The notes under the pieces are model-generated. The model saw only the letters and a program-made list of their open reading frames with translations, searched no databases and was not told the origin of the DNA. DNA of 64,000 bases from Anaerolineae bacterium (GTDB taxonomy: Bacteria; Chloroflexota; Anaerolineae; Anaerolineales; Villigracilaceae), in assembly GCA_021324435.1 (NCBI GenBank), contig JAJPIZ010000033.1, positions 1-64,000 on the forward strand, in the 5' to 3' direction. Made by a program: the position numbers and the translations under genes. Positions 35,741 through 44,985 of the stretch are shown here, piece after piece. The first letter of the stretch is position 1, and the number at the start of each line of letters is the position of its first letter.

Positions 35741-36582
35741 TACTTATAAAACCCCTGTCCCGTCTTCCTCCCCAAATATCCCGCGTCCACCATCTTCCTC
35801 AGCAGGGGCGCGGGGCGGTACTTATCTTCACCGAGATCGCGCTGTAAAACTTCCATCACGAACAAGACCACATCCAGCCCAATCAAATCAGCCAGCGCCA
35901 GCGGACCCATCGGATGATTCATTCCGAGTTTCATCACCGCGTCGATTGCTTCGGGTGTGCCGACGCCTTCCTGCAGAGCAAAGATGGCTTCATTGATCAT
36001 CGGGCACAAAATGCGGTTGGAGATAAAGCCGGGCGAATCATTGGCTTCCCACGCTTCTTTGCCCATGACTTTGCAAAGTTCAAGAGTCGTTTTCAAAGTC
36101 TCTTCGCTGGTGGCGAGTCCCTTGATGACCTCGACCAGTTTCATCAGCGGGACAGGATTCATAAAGTGCATGCCGATGACTTTGTCCGGTCGTTTCGTCT
36201 GCGCGGCGATTTTTGTGATCGAGATTGAAGATGTGTTGCTGGCGATGATGACGCCTTCACGCGCCTTCTCGTCCAATTCCTTGAATATTTTGAATTTCAA
36301 TTCGGGGTTTTCGGTAGCGGCTTCGATAATGAAGTCCGCTTTGGCGAGATCGTCGTAATTCGAGACGAAGTTGATTTTATCGGCGGCCGCTTTCTGGTCC
36401 GGTGTGAGCGTGCCCTTCTCGACCAGTTTGGCTGTTGATTTGGCAATCGTCGCCTTGGCTTTTTCCAACGCGGCGGGCACGACATCCATGCACGTGACTT
36501 GATAGCCACTGGTCGCGGCGACCTGCGCGATGCCGTTGCCCATCGTCCCCGCGCCGACGATAAAAATATGTTTGATGTCCAT
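35737..36582 (-). CDS. hbd: 3-hydroxybutyryl-CoA dehydrogenase
   Basis: A 281-residue enzyme of the usual length. Rossmann motif [18 protein letters not shown] near residue 7, FIIEAATEN near 85, [11 protein letters not shown] near 115, and catalytic [15 protein letters not shown] near 138 with [12 protein letters not shown] near 182 and [16 protein letters not shown] near 225. It interconverts 3-hydroxybutyryl-CoA and acetoacetyl-CoA. Thiolase lies two genes upstream on the same strand. With the acyl-CoA dehydrogenase and ETF at the left end this covers most of a butyryl-CoA pathway; crotonase is absent from the window. Confidence 0.95.
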   Translation of the reverse strand: MDIKHIFIVGAGTMGNGIAQVAATSGYQVTCMDVVPAALEKAKATIAKSTAKLVEKGTLTPDQKAAADKINFVSNYDDLAKADFIIEAATENPELKFKIFKELDEKAREGVIIASNTSSISITKIAAQTKRPDKVIGMHFMNPVPLMKLVEVIKGLATSEETLKTTLELCKVMGKEAWEANDSPGFISNRILCPMINEAIFALQEGVGTPEAIDAVMKLGMNHPMGPLALADLIGLDVVLFVMEVLQRDLGEDKYRPAPLLRKMVDAGYLGRKTGQGFYKY

Positions 36583-36593
36583 CCATCCTCCAG

Positions 36594-37112
36594 TTATGAT
36601 TTCTTATTTTTCTTGATGACGATTTTCTCGTTTTGTTTCTTCCAGAGCTGAAGATTCTTTTTGATCTGCTCGATGTGATCGGGGATATGGTTCGAATAAA
36701 TGGTCAGCCATTTCTCGAACGTGTAAGGCTCGCTGTATTCGGGATGAGTGACGCTGTGCGTGAAGACTTCATCGGGAAGACTCTTGAGCAGGTCATAGGT
36801 GGTTGTGCGCACCAGCCGGATGATTTGCAGTGCATCATCAATGTTTTGTTTTCGATACTGGAGGGCATCCGCCCACTTGGCTTCTTCGTAGCCCATCAGC
36901 ATACTGCCCGGCTCTACGATTAATTTGCGGGCGCGCAACGCGGCCATGGATTCGCTATCGGACATGTGGATGACGATCTCGCGGATGCTCCAATCCGCGG
37001 GCGATGGTTTGAAGTCCCACGCTTCCATCGGGACCTCGGTGAGGGCCGCGCCCAACAGGCCGTATCCCTGCCGATACTGTTCGATCTTCTCATTTCGTTC
37101 TTTGCGATCCAT
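36594..37112 (-). CDS. DinB-superfamily protein
   Basis: A 172-residue helical protein. The start at 37112 has GGAGGAAG upstream; a frame opening to 37175 only translates a palindromic repeat. The DinB-type pattern is present: [16 protein letters not shown] at the first helix, [17 protein letters not shown] near residue 38 (metal-site His) and the C-terminal [18 protein letters not shown] with two further histidines. Members are metal-binding hydrolases or thiol transferases acting in the cytoplasm; function here is unknown. It lies between thiolase and hbd. Confidence 0.82.
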   Translation of the reverse strand: MDRKERNEKIEQYRQGYGLLGAALTEVPMEAWDFKPSPADWSIREIVIHMSDSESMAALRARKLIVEPGSMLMGYEEAKWADALQYRKQNIDDALQIIRLVRTTTYDLLKSLPDEVFTHSVTHPEYSEPYTFEKWLTIYSNHIPDHIEQIKKNLQLWKKQNEKIVIKKNKKS

Positions 37113-37131
37113 TCTTCCTCCAATAAAAAGC

Positions 37132-37166
37132 GATACTCGATATTCGATGTTCGAATATCGAGTATC
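37132..37166. repeat. Palindromic repeat between the thiolase and DinB genes
   Basis: GATACTCGATATTCGA and TCGAATATCGAGTATC, perfect 16-base arms with a 3-base loop. Built from the same GATATTCGA words that occur in frame inside cydDC at 12239-12290. It is probably a mobile-repeat remnant, possibly acting as an RNA hairpin. Confidence 0.75.
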
Positions 37167-37174
37167 GAATATCA

Positions 37175-38374
37175 TTATTCAATTTCAATTGCCATTGCCA
37201 CCGCCTCGCCGCCGCCGAGACATAGCGATGCAATGCCGCGCTTCAAGCCGCGATCTTTCAACGCGTAGATCAACGTGGTCAACACGCGTGCGCCGCTCGC
37301 CCCTAACGGATGACCCAACGCGATCGCGCCGCCGTTGACGTTGACCTTGTTCCAGTCCCAGCCCTGATCGGCGAGCGCGTACCCATCCGCGAGGACTTGC
37401 GCGGCGAAGGCCTCGTTGATCTCGATTAGATCCACATCTTTCATCGTCCAGCCGATTTTCTTAAGCAGTTTTGGAACAGCCTGCGCGGGCGCGGCGAATA
37501 AATATTTCGGTTCGACCGCGGCATGGGCATAGCCAACAACTTTTGCAAGCGGCTTCAATTTATTTTTCTCGGCATACGCGCGCGAGGCAATCACGACTGC
37601 GGCGGCGCCGTCGTTCATCGGAGATGAGTTGCCCGGCGTCACTTTGCCGTCGGCTTTGAAAGATGGTTTTAATTTCGCAAGCGCTTCCAGCGATGTATCT
37701 TTGCGCGGCCCTTCGTCTGTATCTACGACGGTCTTTTCACCTTTACGGCCATTGATCTCCACCGGAACGATCTCAGCCTTGAACTTTCCGGCTTCGATCG
37801 CTTTGACCGCTTTTTGATGACTCTCCAGCGCGAACTTGTCCATTGCTTCGCGCGTGACTTCATATTCGTCTGCAATGAATTCGGCGGCCATGCCCATGCC
37901 CCAATTTTCAAATGGATCCCACAGGCCGTCATGGTTCAAAGCGTCAATCAACGGCTGGTTGCCGAATTTCAATTCGCCGCTTCGTCCGTGGATGAGGAAC
38001 GGGGCGCGGCTCATTGACTCAAAGCCACCGGCGATGAACAAATCCGCATCTCCGGCGCGGACGGCTTGCGAGGCAAGCATGGCGGCCTTCAGCCCGGAAC
38101 CGCAGACTTTGTTCACAGTGGTCGCGCCGACAGTTGCGGGCACGCCGCCCCAAATCCCGGCCTGACGCGCCGGCGCTTGCCCCTCCCCGGCCTGCACCAC
38201 ATTGCCCATGATGACTTCTTCGATTTCCTCGGCCTTGATTCCCGCCCGTTCCACCGCGGCCTTGACCGCGATGGCTCCCAGTTTTGTCGCGGCGATTCCG
38301 CTCAACGCGCCCTGGAATTTTCCAATTGGCGTGCGCGCCGCGCTCAAGATGACTGCTTCGTTTTCTTTGCTCAT
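37175..38374 (-). CDS. Acetyl-CoA C-acetyltransferase (thiolase)
   Basis: A 399-residue thiolase. The active-site Cys is in TTVNKVCGSGLKAAML near residue 90. EINEAFAAQVLA with NVNGGAIALGHPLGASGARVL near 350 and the second Cys/Gly motif SLCLGGGEAVAMAIE at the end complete the catalytic set. N-terminus AVILSAARTPIGKFQGALS is standard. It condenses or cleaves acetoacetyl-CoA. An AAGGAGT ribosome site precedes the ATG. It is likely the first gene of a thiolase-DinB-hbd operon. Confidence 0.95.
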   Translation of the reverse strand: MSKENEAVILSAARTPIGKFQGALSGIAATKLGAIAVKAAVERAGIKAEEIEEVIMGNVVQAGEGQAPARQAGIWGGVPATVGATTVNKVCGSGLKAAMLASQAVRAGDADLFIAGGFESMSRAPFLIHGRSGELKFGNQPLIDALNHDGLWDPFENWGMGMAAEFIADEYEVTREAMDKFALESHQKAVKAIEAGKFKAEIVPVEINGRKGEKTVVDTDEGPRKDTSLEALAKLKPSFKADGKVTPGNSSPMNDGAAAVVIASRAYAEKNKLKPLAKVVGYAHAAVEPKYLFAAPAQAVPKLLKKIGWTMKDVDLIEINEAFAAQVLADGYALADQGWDWNKVNVNGGAIALGHPLGASGARVLTTLIYALKDRGLKRGIASLCLGGGEAVAMAIEIE

Positions 38375-38404
38375 ACCTTACTCCTTATGATTTCGACAAG
38401 GCAA

Positions 38405-38447
38405 TTATAAAGCCAACGGCTTCGAGCGATTGCCATTGGCTTTATAA
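38405..38447 (-). terminator. Hairpin after the small membrane protein gene
   Basis: Minus strand TTATAAAGCCAATGGC pairs with GCCGTTGGCTTTATAA, one mismatch, 11-base loop. It begins 13 bases past the gene's stop and is followed by TTG, with only a short T-run, so the terminator role is probable but not certain. Confidence 0.55.
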
Positions 38448-38459
38448 GCTACACCGAAT

Positions 38460-38933
38460 TTATGGTTGCATCGGCGGTTGCTGGATTGGTAAAGGCTGAT
38501 CTGGTGTTCCGAGATAGCCTGCGCCCGCGCCTGTCAGCGCGGCGAGCACAACACCGATCAGGCCAAAACATAGACCGGTTCCCATGCCGCTCACGTAGAA
38601 AATCAATTGTTGTGACAAGGGCGCAGACGTGGAAGGGATGGTTCCAAACGGTGCGGGTGTGCCGGAGAATTGAAAATAAGCCAGAGCCGCGACCGCGCCG
38701 AGAATCTGGCCGATCACGATCAAGGCACCAGCCACACTTCCTGAAACGGCACCCAGCCGCGCGCCGTCTGATTTCGTCGCGGCTTTTTCCTGTTGGGCCG
38801 AGAAAAAGCCGGCGACGCCTCCGGCCAGCAGGGAAACTGCAGGTCCGCAAAGACCGATGAAACCTGCCACACAGATATTTAAAAACAATCCAATTGCGCC
38901 AACGATTAGTCCGATCCTGATTCGTGGTTGCAT
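38460..38933 (-). CDS. Glycine-rich polytopic membrane protein
   Basis: A 157-residue protein. The chosen start MQPRIRIGLIVGAIGLFLNI has GGAGGCAG upstream. Four membrane segments are visible (about residues 6-25, 27-45, 60-85, 105-135), several with GxxxG patterns. A Pro/Gln-rich tail QPLPIQQPPMQP ends it. It resembles small DUF-type membrane proteins of Chloroflexota; family not firmly recognised. It stands alone with its own terminator-like hairpin. Confidence 0.6.
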   Translation of the reverse strand: MQPRIRIGLIVGAIGLFLNICVAGFIGLCGPAVSLLAGGVAGFFSAQQEKAATKSDGARLGAVSGSVAGALIVIGQILGAVAALAYFQFSGTPAPFGTIPSTSAPLSQQLIFYVSGMGTGLCFGLIGVVLAALTGAGAGYLGTPDQPLPIQQPPMQP

Positions 38934-39006
38934 TCTGCCTCCGTTTGATCGTATGTCTTCCATTATAAGCATATCTAGCGATTTCTCATCCCCGAGATAA
39001 AGCTAT

Positions 39007-40530
39007 TCACTTTGCACCCGGTGGAAATGAAAATTGCAACTGCCATATTCCAGTGGATATTTCGTCAACGGTTGTTTCGGGCGTGACCACCAATATCCAC
39101 GTATGCCCGGGCTTGAGCGGAAACGGTTCGCCGTCCGCGGCGAGGAAAATGATCGGGTGCGTCGAACGGTTTTTATTGCGATCATCCGCGGCGCGCGTGC
39201 TCCATTTGATTTTGAACGTTTGACCGTCACGGAAAAGCAATGCGTCGCCTTTCAGTCCCTGATCGAGATGAATATCGAGGTTGGTGGGCGAGATGACGTC
39301 ATGCTTCGCGAACAACACAATCACATTTTCAAAATGCAATTGTCTCCCCGTGAGTCGGTCTGTATCGGGATGCAGAACTCCGGCCTCGGAATACTCTGTC
39401 GTATCGGTGTAACGCAAATAAGATTGATACAACGGGTCATAAATCCATGCTGATTGATTCTGGTATGCAATGTACGCCTTCAGTTGTATTCCGGGCGCGC
39501 CGCCCGATGGAGGTGCCTCCGAAAAAAGATTGCTGGCGTAATCGAAGTTTGAACCTTTCTGGCTTTGATTGGCTTCGGCCACATCTTTCATCTCGCGGAT
39601 GTCCATCATGTATCCGCCGCCGGAAACTTGATGAAAGACCATGTGACATTGCGGCAGGCGCACCAGCACTTCTTCCGATGCGAACGCATAGATCAAACAA
39701 CTGTTTTCAAAGAACTGACTGATGTACGCGTAGATCAACCGCCCCGAACGAATCGGCCCGACTTGCGCGGCCGGCAGGTAGAGAGCAGGATTCGGCGTTG
39801 GAGTCGCGTTGGAAGACGGAATCAATCCCGCGTCCAAAGAAAGAACGTTGGACTCGACATCCGCTTCAGCCAGACCTGTGACCGGGTCCGCGTTGCTATC
39901 AATGGACGCGTCGCCCGCGTTTTGTTTTGCAAAATCCAGCCATGAAGGTTTTATAAATTGAACCATGTACTTTCCCGGCTGGACATTGAATCCATAATAA
40001 CCGTTCGAGTCCGTTGTGGTTTGTTGAAGCGGATTGCCGCTCAGATCATAAAGATTGACGCAAACTCCGCCGATGCCGGATTCGTTTGTGTCGCGTATGC
40101 TGTTTCCATTTGCATCGAACCATGCGCGGCCGCCGATCATGTCCTGTGCTTGAGCGAATGCTCCACTACGCACCGCGCAATCGCCGGTGATTGGAATCTC
40201 CGGCGCGGGATATTGACCATAAAAGACAGCGAGGAAGCGCGTCGCGCCTTCGGTGATATAGATTTCATAGACGAATGGCGCAAAGGAAAGCCCGGCCTGA
40301 GGCCGTCCATACGCTGGAAAGTTGGAAATGGAAATGAGCAAAGCCGGCACTTTCAACAGCGCCGGATCATTCACAGGCAGGCCCGTGAGTGGATTAATGT
40401 TGGCGGGAAACGTGATTGGCGGTTCGGGAGTCAGCGTTGGCGTGGAGAGGATGGTCGGAGCGGCAGTAGGCGTCTGTGTCGTCTGGCAGGCTGATAACAA
40501 AAGCATGAGAAGCAAAACGAATTTTCTCAT
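39007..40530 (-). CDS. DUF3048 lipoprotein with inserted SdrD-B-like domain, copy 1
   Basis: A 507-residue lipoprotein (start MRKFVLLLMLLLSAC, lipobox LSAC). DUF3048 begins INPLTGLPVNDPALLKVPALLISISNFP through EGATRFLAVFYG. It is interrupted near residue 135 by a B-type domain (GGRAWFDANGNSIRDTNESGIGGVCVNLYDLSGN with TTTDSNGYYGFNVQPGKYMVQF) and resumes at VGPIRSGRLIYAYIS near 255. The DUF3048 C-terminal part (HFENVIVLFAKHDV) follows. SdrD-B modules are rigid spacers in surface proteins. It lies 35 bases after a paralogue, a tandem duplication. Function unknown; the YerB-like family is surface exposed. Confidence 0.82.
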   Translation of the reverse strand: MRKFVLLLMLLLSACQTTQTPTAAPTILSTPTLTPEPPITFPANINPLTGLPVNDPALLKVPALLISISNFPAYGRPQAGLSFAPFVYEIYITEGATRFLAVFYGQYPAPEIPITGDCAVRSGAFAQAQDMIGGRAWFDANGNSIRDTNESGIGGVCVNLYDLSGNPLQQTTTDSNGYYGFNVQPGKYMVQFIKPSWLDFAKQNAGDASIDSNADPVTGLAEADVESNVLSLDAGLIPSSNATPTPNPALYLPAAQVGPIRSGRLIYAYISQFFENSCLIYAFASEEVLVRLPQCHMVFHQVSGGGYMMDIREMKDVAEANQSQKGSNFDYASNLFSEAPPSGGAPGIQLKAYIAYQNQSAWIYDPLYQSYLRYTDTTEYSEAGVLHPDTDRLTGRQLHFENVIVLFAKHDVISPTNLDIHLDQGLKGDALLFRDGQTFKIKWSTRAADDRNKNRSTHPIIFLAADGEPFPLKPGHTWILVVTPETTVDEISTGIWQLQFSFPPGAK

Positions 40531-40565
40531 GCTTGCATTATAGTCCGCGTTGTGAGCTGAATCTC

Positions 40566-42194
40566 TTATCGCGCTTCGCCCTCCGGCGCGGCGTAGCGGA
40601 CCAGATACACTCCGCTTTTTTGTTCGGCGAAATAACTGAAAGGCGTGACAATGGTTACCCACGTGTGACCCGGTTTGAGGGCGGCGGGCGAACCGTCTGC
40701 ATTTGTAAATTTGATTGGCCGCTCAAAGCCGGTCTTCTTTTCGTATTCGCCCGAGAGCGTGTTCCATCGAATCGGATACACCTTTCCGTCGCGGAAAAGA
40801 TAAGCATACCCCGCTTCGCCTTGATCGAGTTTGATGTCTAAATTGGTCGGCGAGACGACTTCTTCATCCGCCATCAGCACAATGACGTTTTCAAAATGAA
40901 GTTGTCGTCCGGTCAGGCGATCCACTTCCAAATGCAAAACGCCGGGGTGAAATTTATCGGCGTCATCCACCGAACGAAGCCAGGCTTGATACAGCGGATC
41001 GTACGTCCAGCCGGATTGATTCAAACTTGCAAAGAAGACGTTGATTTGCGAGGCAGGCAATCCGCCCGCGGGCGCTTCATCAGAAAAAAGATTACTCGTG
41101 TAATTGAACGGCTTCTCTGCGGTGCGGCGCATGTTGTCTTCCGCGATGGCCTTCATGCGATCAATATCGAACATCATCCCGCCGCCGGATACTTCGTGCG
41201 CGACGAAAGAACAATGCGGAATTTTTGCCAGCACTTCTTCCGATGCAAACGCGTAGACCAGACAACTGTCGTGGAAGAGATTTGCCAAATATCCATACAG
41301 CAGACGACCTGAACGCACCGGACCAACCTGCGGCCTGGGATCATGTTTGGGATCGGGCGTCGGCGCGGCGAACGCATCGTTCGGGACCATTCCAGCGTCC
41401 ACCGATAAATTATCTTTTTCCACGCGGGCGGCTGGACTCTTTCCGTCCAACGGATCGGCGTCGCTATCGTGATCTTCATCCCCGACATTTGCTTGCGTGA
41501 AATCCAAATATTCCGGTCGGACGAATTCAACGATGTATTTCTGTCCGTCTTCGACGTTGAATCCATAATAGCCATTGGAGTCGGTCGTGGTTTTATCAAC
41601 TAAATTTCCAGCCGCATCATACAAATTGACGCAGATGCCGCCGATGCCCGGCTCATCAATGTCTTGAATCCCGTTTTTGTTTTTGTCCAGCCAGACTCGG
41701 TTGCCGAGGATAACTCCTGTTTGCTGAAAGACTCCTTTGCGAATCTCACAATCGCCCGTGATCGGAATCTCCGGCGCGGGCCATTGGCCGTAGAACGCGG
41801 CCAGAAAACGCGACTGGCCCTCCGTGATGGAGAACTCGAACACGAACGGCGCGAACGAAAGTCCCGCCTGCTGACGCGCCGTGGCGGGGAAATGCGAGAT
41901 CGAAACAAGCATGGCTGGAATTTTCAACAGCGATGGATCGCTCACAGGCTGACCGGTCAGCGGGTTGATGCCCCCGGGAAAGTCCGTTTTATCGGGACCG
42001 TAGACGGCCAACGTCGAGGTGGGTTGCGGAGTGGGAGTGAAAGCAGGCAGGGTTGGCGTCGCCGTGCTTGAGTCTATTTTCGGATCATCATTGCTTTCTT
42101 GCAGTGGATGAGTCTGCGAAGACGGCGCGCAGGCGTTGAGTAAAACTGCAATGCTCGTGATAAGAATCAAAAGAATAAACTTGCTGTATTTCAT
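40566..42194 (-). CDS. DUF3048 lipoprotein with inserted SdrD-B-like domain, copy 2
   Basis: A 542-residue lipoprotein (MKYSKFILLILITSIAVLLNAC, lipobox LNAC) with a longer Ser/Thr/Pro linker than copy 1. The same architecture is seen: INPLTGQPVSDPSLLKIPAMLVSISHFP, then the insert RVWLDKNKNGIQDIDEPGIGGICVNLYD with DSNGYYGFNVEDGQKYIVEF, then VGPVRSGRLLYGYLA. The B domain has Asp-rich calcium-type turns (DKNKNGIQD). The insert joins at the same point as in copy 1, so insertion predates the duplication. It ends with FSYFAEQKSGVYLVRY, parallel to copy 1. Confidence 0.82.
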   Translation of the reverse strand: MKYSKFILLILITSIAVLLNACAPSSQTHPLQESNDDPKIDSSTATPTLPAFTPTPQPTSTLAVYGPDKTDFPGGINPLTGQPVSDPSLLKIPAMLVSISHFPATARQQAGLSFAPFVFEFSITEGQSRFLAAFYGQWPAPEIPITGDCEIRKGVFQQTGVILGNRVWLDKNKNGIQDIDEPGIGGICVNLYDAAGNLVDKTTTDSNGYYGFNVEDGQKYIVEFVRPEYLDFTQANVGDEDHDSDADPLDGKSPAARVEKDNLSVDAGMVPNDAFAAPTPDPKHDPRPQVGPVRSGRLLYGYLANLFHDSCLVYAFASEEVLAKIPHCSFVAHEVSGGGMMFDIDRMKAIAEDNMRRTAEKPFNYTSNLFSDEAPAGGLPASQINVFFASLNQSGWTYDPLYQAWLRSVDDADKFHPGVLHLEVDRLTGRQLHFENVIVLMADEEVVSPTNLDIKLDQGEAGYAYLFRDGKVYPIRWNTLSGEYEKKTGFERPIKFTNADGSPAALKPGHTWVTIVTPFSYFAEQKSGVYLVRYAAPEGEAR

Positions 42195-42232
42195 AAAATC
42201 TCCGCGGTCAATCTTTTCTTGATCTTATGGTC

Positions 42233-42365
42233 TGTATGCAAATTCGTCTCATGTCATTCTGAGCGACCAACGGGAGCGAAGAATCTTGTTTTTTTCGTTC
42301 AAAATTTGAGATTCTTCGTCACTTCGCTCCTCAGAATGACACATGAAATTGATTTTGCATATACA
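42233..42365. repeat. Imperfect inverted repeat, MITE-like
   Basis: Terminal TGTATGCAAA (42233) and TTTGCATATACA (42365) flank mirrored CTCATGTCATTCTGAG ... CTCAGAATGACACATGA and GAGCGAAGAATCT ... AGATTCTTCGTCACTTCGCTC. About 133 bases with no coding capacity. The CATTCTGAGCG...GAAGAATCT core is a widespread dispersed repeat type. It lies between the DUF3048 genes and the HIT gene. Confidence 0.75.
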
Positions 42366-42405
42366 TTCTAGTATATCTATTTCCCCCGGAGCCTTGCACA
42401 TGCTT

Positions 42406-42885
42406 TCAATTCTGGAAACCATCCCTCAAGCGTTTCCACGTATCTTCAAGCGCTTCCGGCAGTACGCGCGTCTCGGCCAGCGATGACATAAAGTTGGTGT
42501 CGCCCACCCAGCGCGGCACCACATGAATGTGCACATGTTCCTTCACGCCCGCGCCCGCCGCCTCGCCGATGTTCACGCCGATGTTGAAAGCCTGCGTTTT
42601 GTAGATGTTGCGCAAAACACGAGTGGCAAGTGACGTTAACTCCATCATCTCTGCGCGTGTGGGCGCGTCGAGTTCGTCGAGATTGGGCTTGTGAATGAAG
42701 GGAACGATCATCACGTGTCCGCTGGTGTATGGATAGCGATTCAGAATTACATAGGCCAGCTTGCCGCGATGAATGATCAAATTCTCGGGCCCATCCTTTT
42801 GAGTCTGCAAATTGCAGAATATGCAACCGTCTTCTTTGGAATTTTCGATGTACGTCATACGCCAGGGCGACCAAAGACGCTTCAT
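42406..42885 (-). CDS. HIT-family hydrolase (Ap4A-type)
   Basis: A 159-residue HIT protein. The zinc pair CIFC lies near residue 21, and NRYPYTSGHVMIVPFIHKPNLDEL near 48 and the catalytic triad motif EHVHIHVVPRW near 115 complete the family pattern. It hydrolyses dinucleoside polyphosphates or AMP-linked compounds. The gene is alone and divergent from xseA. No good ribosome site is visible before the ATG. The insertion of a MITE-like repeat lies just downstream. Confidence 0.92.
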   Translation of the reverse strand: MKRLWSPWRMTYIENSKEDGCIFCNLQTQKDGPENLIIHRGKLAYVILNRYPYTSGHVMIVPFIHKPNLDELDAPTRAEMMELTSLATRVLRNIYKTQAFNIGVNIGEAAGAGVKEHVHIHVVPRWVGDTNFMSSLAETRVLPEALEDTWKRLRDGFQN

Positions 42886-42993
42886 GGGCGAATTCTAGCA
42901 GAGAAGCATGAATCAGTCTAACAAATCTATCACCGGATATTAACCTGTCAGACAGGCTTGTAATACTGGTCATCTTCGAGTATCCTCATTTCG

Positions 42994-44214
42994 ATGCAAC
43001 CCTCGCTGTTCGCCTCCGTCCAGTGGACGGTCTCCTCGCTCACGAAACACATCCGCGACCTGCTCGAGTCGGACGCGGAACTTCAGGATGTGTGGGTGGA
43101 GGGCGAAATCTCGAATCTATCGCGCCCCGCGTCCGGCCACATTTATTTCACGCTAAAAGATGTGGGCGCGTCGTTGAAATGTGTGATGTGGAAAATGACT
43201 GCGGCGCGTTTAACTCTGAGATTGCAGGACGGGATGGCCGTCGCGGTGCATGGCAAGATCGGCGTCTATGAAGTCAGCGGGCAATATCAACTCTACGCCG
43301 ATCAAATCAGACCGGTGGGCGAGGGCGCGTTATATCAAGAGTTTCTTCGTCTGAAGGCTTTGCTCGAAGCCGAGGGACTCTTCGATGCCGAACGCAAACG
43401 TCCCATCCCGGAACTTCCAAAACGAATCGGCATCGTCACCTCCGCCACCGGCGCGGCGATCCGCGATATGCTCTCCGCGATTCGACGGCGCTTGCCGATC
43501 GTGGAAGTAATCCTCGCGCCCGCGTCCGTTCAAGGCGACGACGCGCCGCTGAAGTTAATCGAAGCAATTGCGTCGCTGAATCGTCTCAAGCCTCCGCCGG
43601 ATGTGATTCTTCTGGCGCGCGGCGGCGGTTCGATTGAAGATTTATGGGCCTTCAATGATGAACGCGTCGTACGCGCCGTGGCCGCGTCCGAAGCCCCAAT
43701 CATCTGCGGGGTGGGCCACGAGACGGATTTCACGCTGTCGGATTTCGCCGCCGATTTGCGCGCGCCGACTCCCACCGCCGCGGCGGAACTAGCAACGCCC
43801 ATCACCGTCATTGAACTCAAAGAAAATCTATCCACTCTCGACTCACAACTAACAACTACATTGCTTGATCTTTTACGACAACAGAACAATTCTCTTTCAT
43901 CTTTGCGCGATGGATTGCGTTTCTTCTCTCCCGCGCGTCGCATTGCATCGAACCGTCAGCGATTGGACGACCTTGCGCGCAGGGCCGATGCGGGACAGGC
44001 TCATCGTCTCGCGCTCGAAACGAGTCGGCTCACCGGGCTGGATAAACGCCTCGAGGCGCTGAGTCCGCTGAAAGTCCTGGGGAGAGGCTACGCGGTGGTC
44101 ACGCGTCAGAAAGACGGTGTACTCGTCCACAAAGTCGCGCAAGCCAGAGATGGAATCCGCGTGCGCGTCTCGGATGGCGAGTTCGATGCTGAAGTCGTAA
44201 ATCGTAAATCGTAA
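42994..44214 (+). CDS. xseA: Exodeoxyribonuclease VII large subunit
   Basis: A 406-residue protein. The N-terminal OB-fold includes DVWVEGEISNLSRPASGHIYFTLKD, and the conserved core has RIGIVTSATGAAIRDMLSAIRRR, ILARGGGSIEDLWAFNDERVVRA and PIICGVGHETDFTLSDFAADLRAPTPTAAAELA. It degrades single-stranded DNA with XseB. A helical coiled-coil region follows, containing a short repeat-derived tract (STLDSQLTTTLLDLL). The last codons lie in three copies of a GTAAATC heptamer (44197-44217) that also supply the stop, so the C-terminus is repeat-made. Confidence 0.95.
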   Translation: MQPSLFASVQWTVSSLTKHIRDLLESDAELQDVWVEGEISNLSRPASGHIYFTLKDVGASLKCVMWKMTAARLTLRLQDGMAVAVHGKIGVYEVSGQYQLYADQIRPVGEGALYQEFLRLKALLEAEGLFDAERKRPIPELPKRIGIVTSATGAAIRDMLSAIRRRLPIVEVILAPASVQGDDAPLKLIEAIASLNRLKPPPDVILLARGGGSIEDLWAFNDERVVRAVAASEAPIICGVGHETDFTLSDFAADLRAPTPTAAAELATPITVIELKENLSTLDSQLTTTLLDLLRQQNNSLSSLRDGLRFFSPARRIASNRQRLDDLARRADAGQAHRLALETSRLTGLDKRLEALSPLKVLGRGYAVVTRQKDGVLVHKVAQARDGIRVRVSDGEFDAEVVNRKS

Positions 44215-44230
44215 ATCGCATGGAGTTATT

Positions 44231-44470
44231 ATGCCAAAATCATCCCCCTCTAAACCCGTTGATGAATTAACCTATGAGGCCGCCTTCGCCGAACTCGAAA
44301 CAATTGTGGCCGCGCTGGAGAGCGAACAAAAATCATTGGATGAATCCATGGCGCTGTACGAACGCGGTCAGGCGCTGGTGAAACGTTGCAGTGAATTGCT
44401 CGATCAGGCCGAATTGAAAGTCAAACAATTGTCGGGGAATGAGCTGGCCGATTTCGAGGAGGCAGAATGA
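44231..44470 (+). CDS. xseB: Exodeoxyribonuclease VII small subunit
   Basis: A 79-residue protein with the XseB pattern: LTYEAAFAELETIVAALESEQKSLDESMALYERGQALVKRCSELLDQAELKVKQL. It binds XseA to form the nuclease. The start has GGAG upstream, 16 bases after xseA. Its stop overlaps the next ATG by 4 bases. Confidence 0.95.
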   Translation: MPKSSPSKPVDELTYEAAFAELETIVAALESEQKSLDESMALYERGQALVKRCSELLDQAELKVKQLSGNELADFEEAE

Positions 44471-44919
44471 ATTTGATCGGTCTTCTCGAAAATCGTGTGC
44501 TCATCATTGCGATGGTTGCATGGTCCATCGCGCAGGGCTTGAAAGTGCCGATGGAATATCTGCGTTCGCGCAAATGGAATTGGGCCATGGCGCTGGCGGC
44601 GGGCGGAATGCCGAGCTCGCATTCGGCGTTGATCGTCGGCGCGACGCAGGCGATTGGTTTGTATCAAGGCTTCGATAGTCCGCTGTTTGCGTTGGGCGTC
44701 GCGGTCACGATGATCGTCACGTACGACGCGGCAGGCGTGCGCCGTCAGGCGGGCAAACACGCGGAACGCATCAACATGTTGTTCGATGAATTGATGCACG
44801 GTCAGATGCCCGACGAAAAGGAATTGCGCGAGGTGCTGGGCCACACGCCGCTGGAAGTGACCGGCGGGATTCTGCTCGGCATCGTTGTTGCGATTGTGAT
44901 GTGGTTGATGTGGAAGTGA
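44467..44919 (+). CDS. Divergent PAP2 / DUF212 family membrane protein
   Basis: A 150-residue protein. It has the DUF212 run KWNWAMALAAGGMPSSHSALIVGATQAIGL near residue 36 and VTYDAAGVRRQAGKHAERINML near 88, and membrane segments at both ends (last about 128-148). This family is related to acid phosphatases and is found in the xseAB context in other bacteria. GMPSSHS is the family phosphatase-like motif. It overlaps xseB by ATGA. Confidence 0.9.
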   Translation: MNLIGLLENRVLIIAMVAWSIAQGLKVPMEYLRSRKWNWAMALAAGGMPSSHSALIVGATQAIGLYQGFDSPLFALGVAVTMIVTYDAAGVRRQAGKHAERINMLFDELMHGQMPDEKELREVLGHTPLEVTGGILLGIVVAIVMWLMWK

Positions 44920-44985
44920 GTGGGGGACAGAAGGTAGAGAAGATTTTTGTAGGCGCTTCCTTCGGGACCTAAAACGGCTCGCCGT

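Noticed and set aside
37113-37175. Longer N-terminus for the DinB-like protein
   Set aside because: It only translates a 16-base-arm palindrome; the ATG at 37112 has a good GGAGG.
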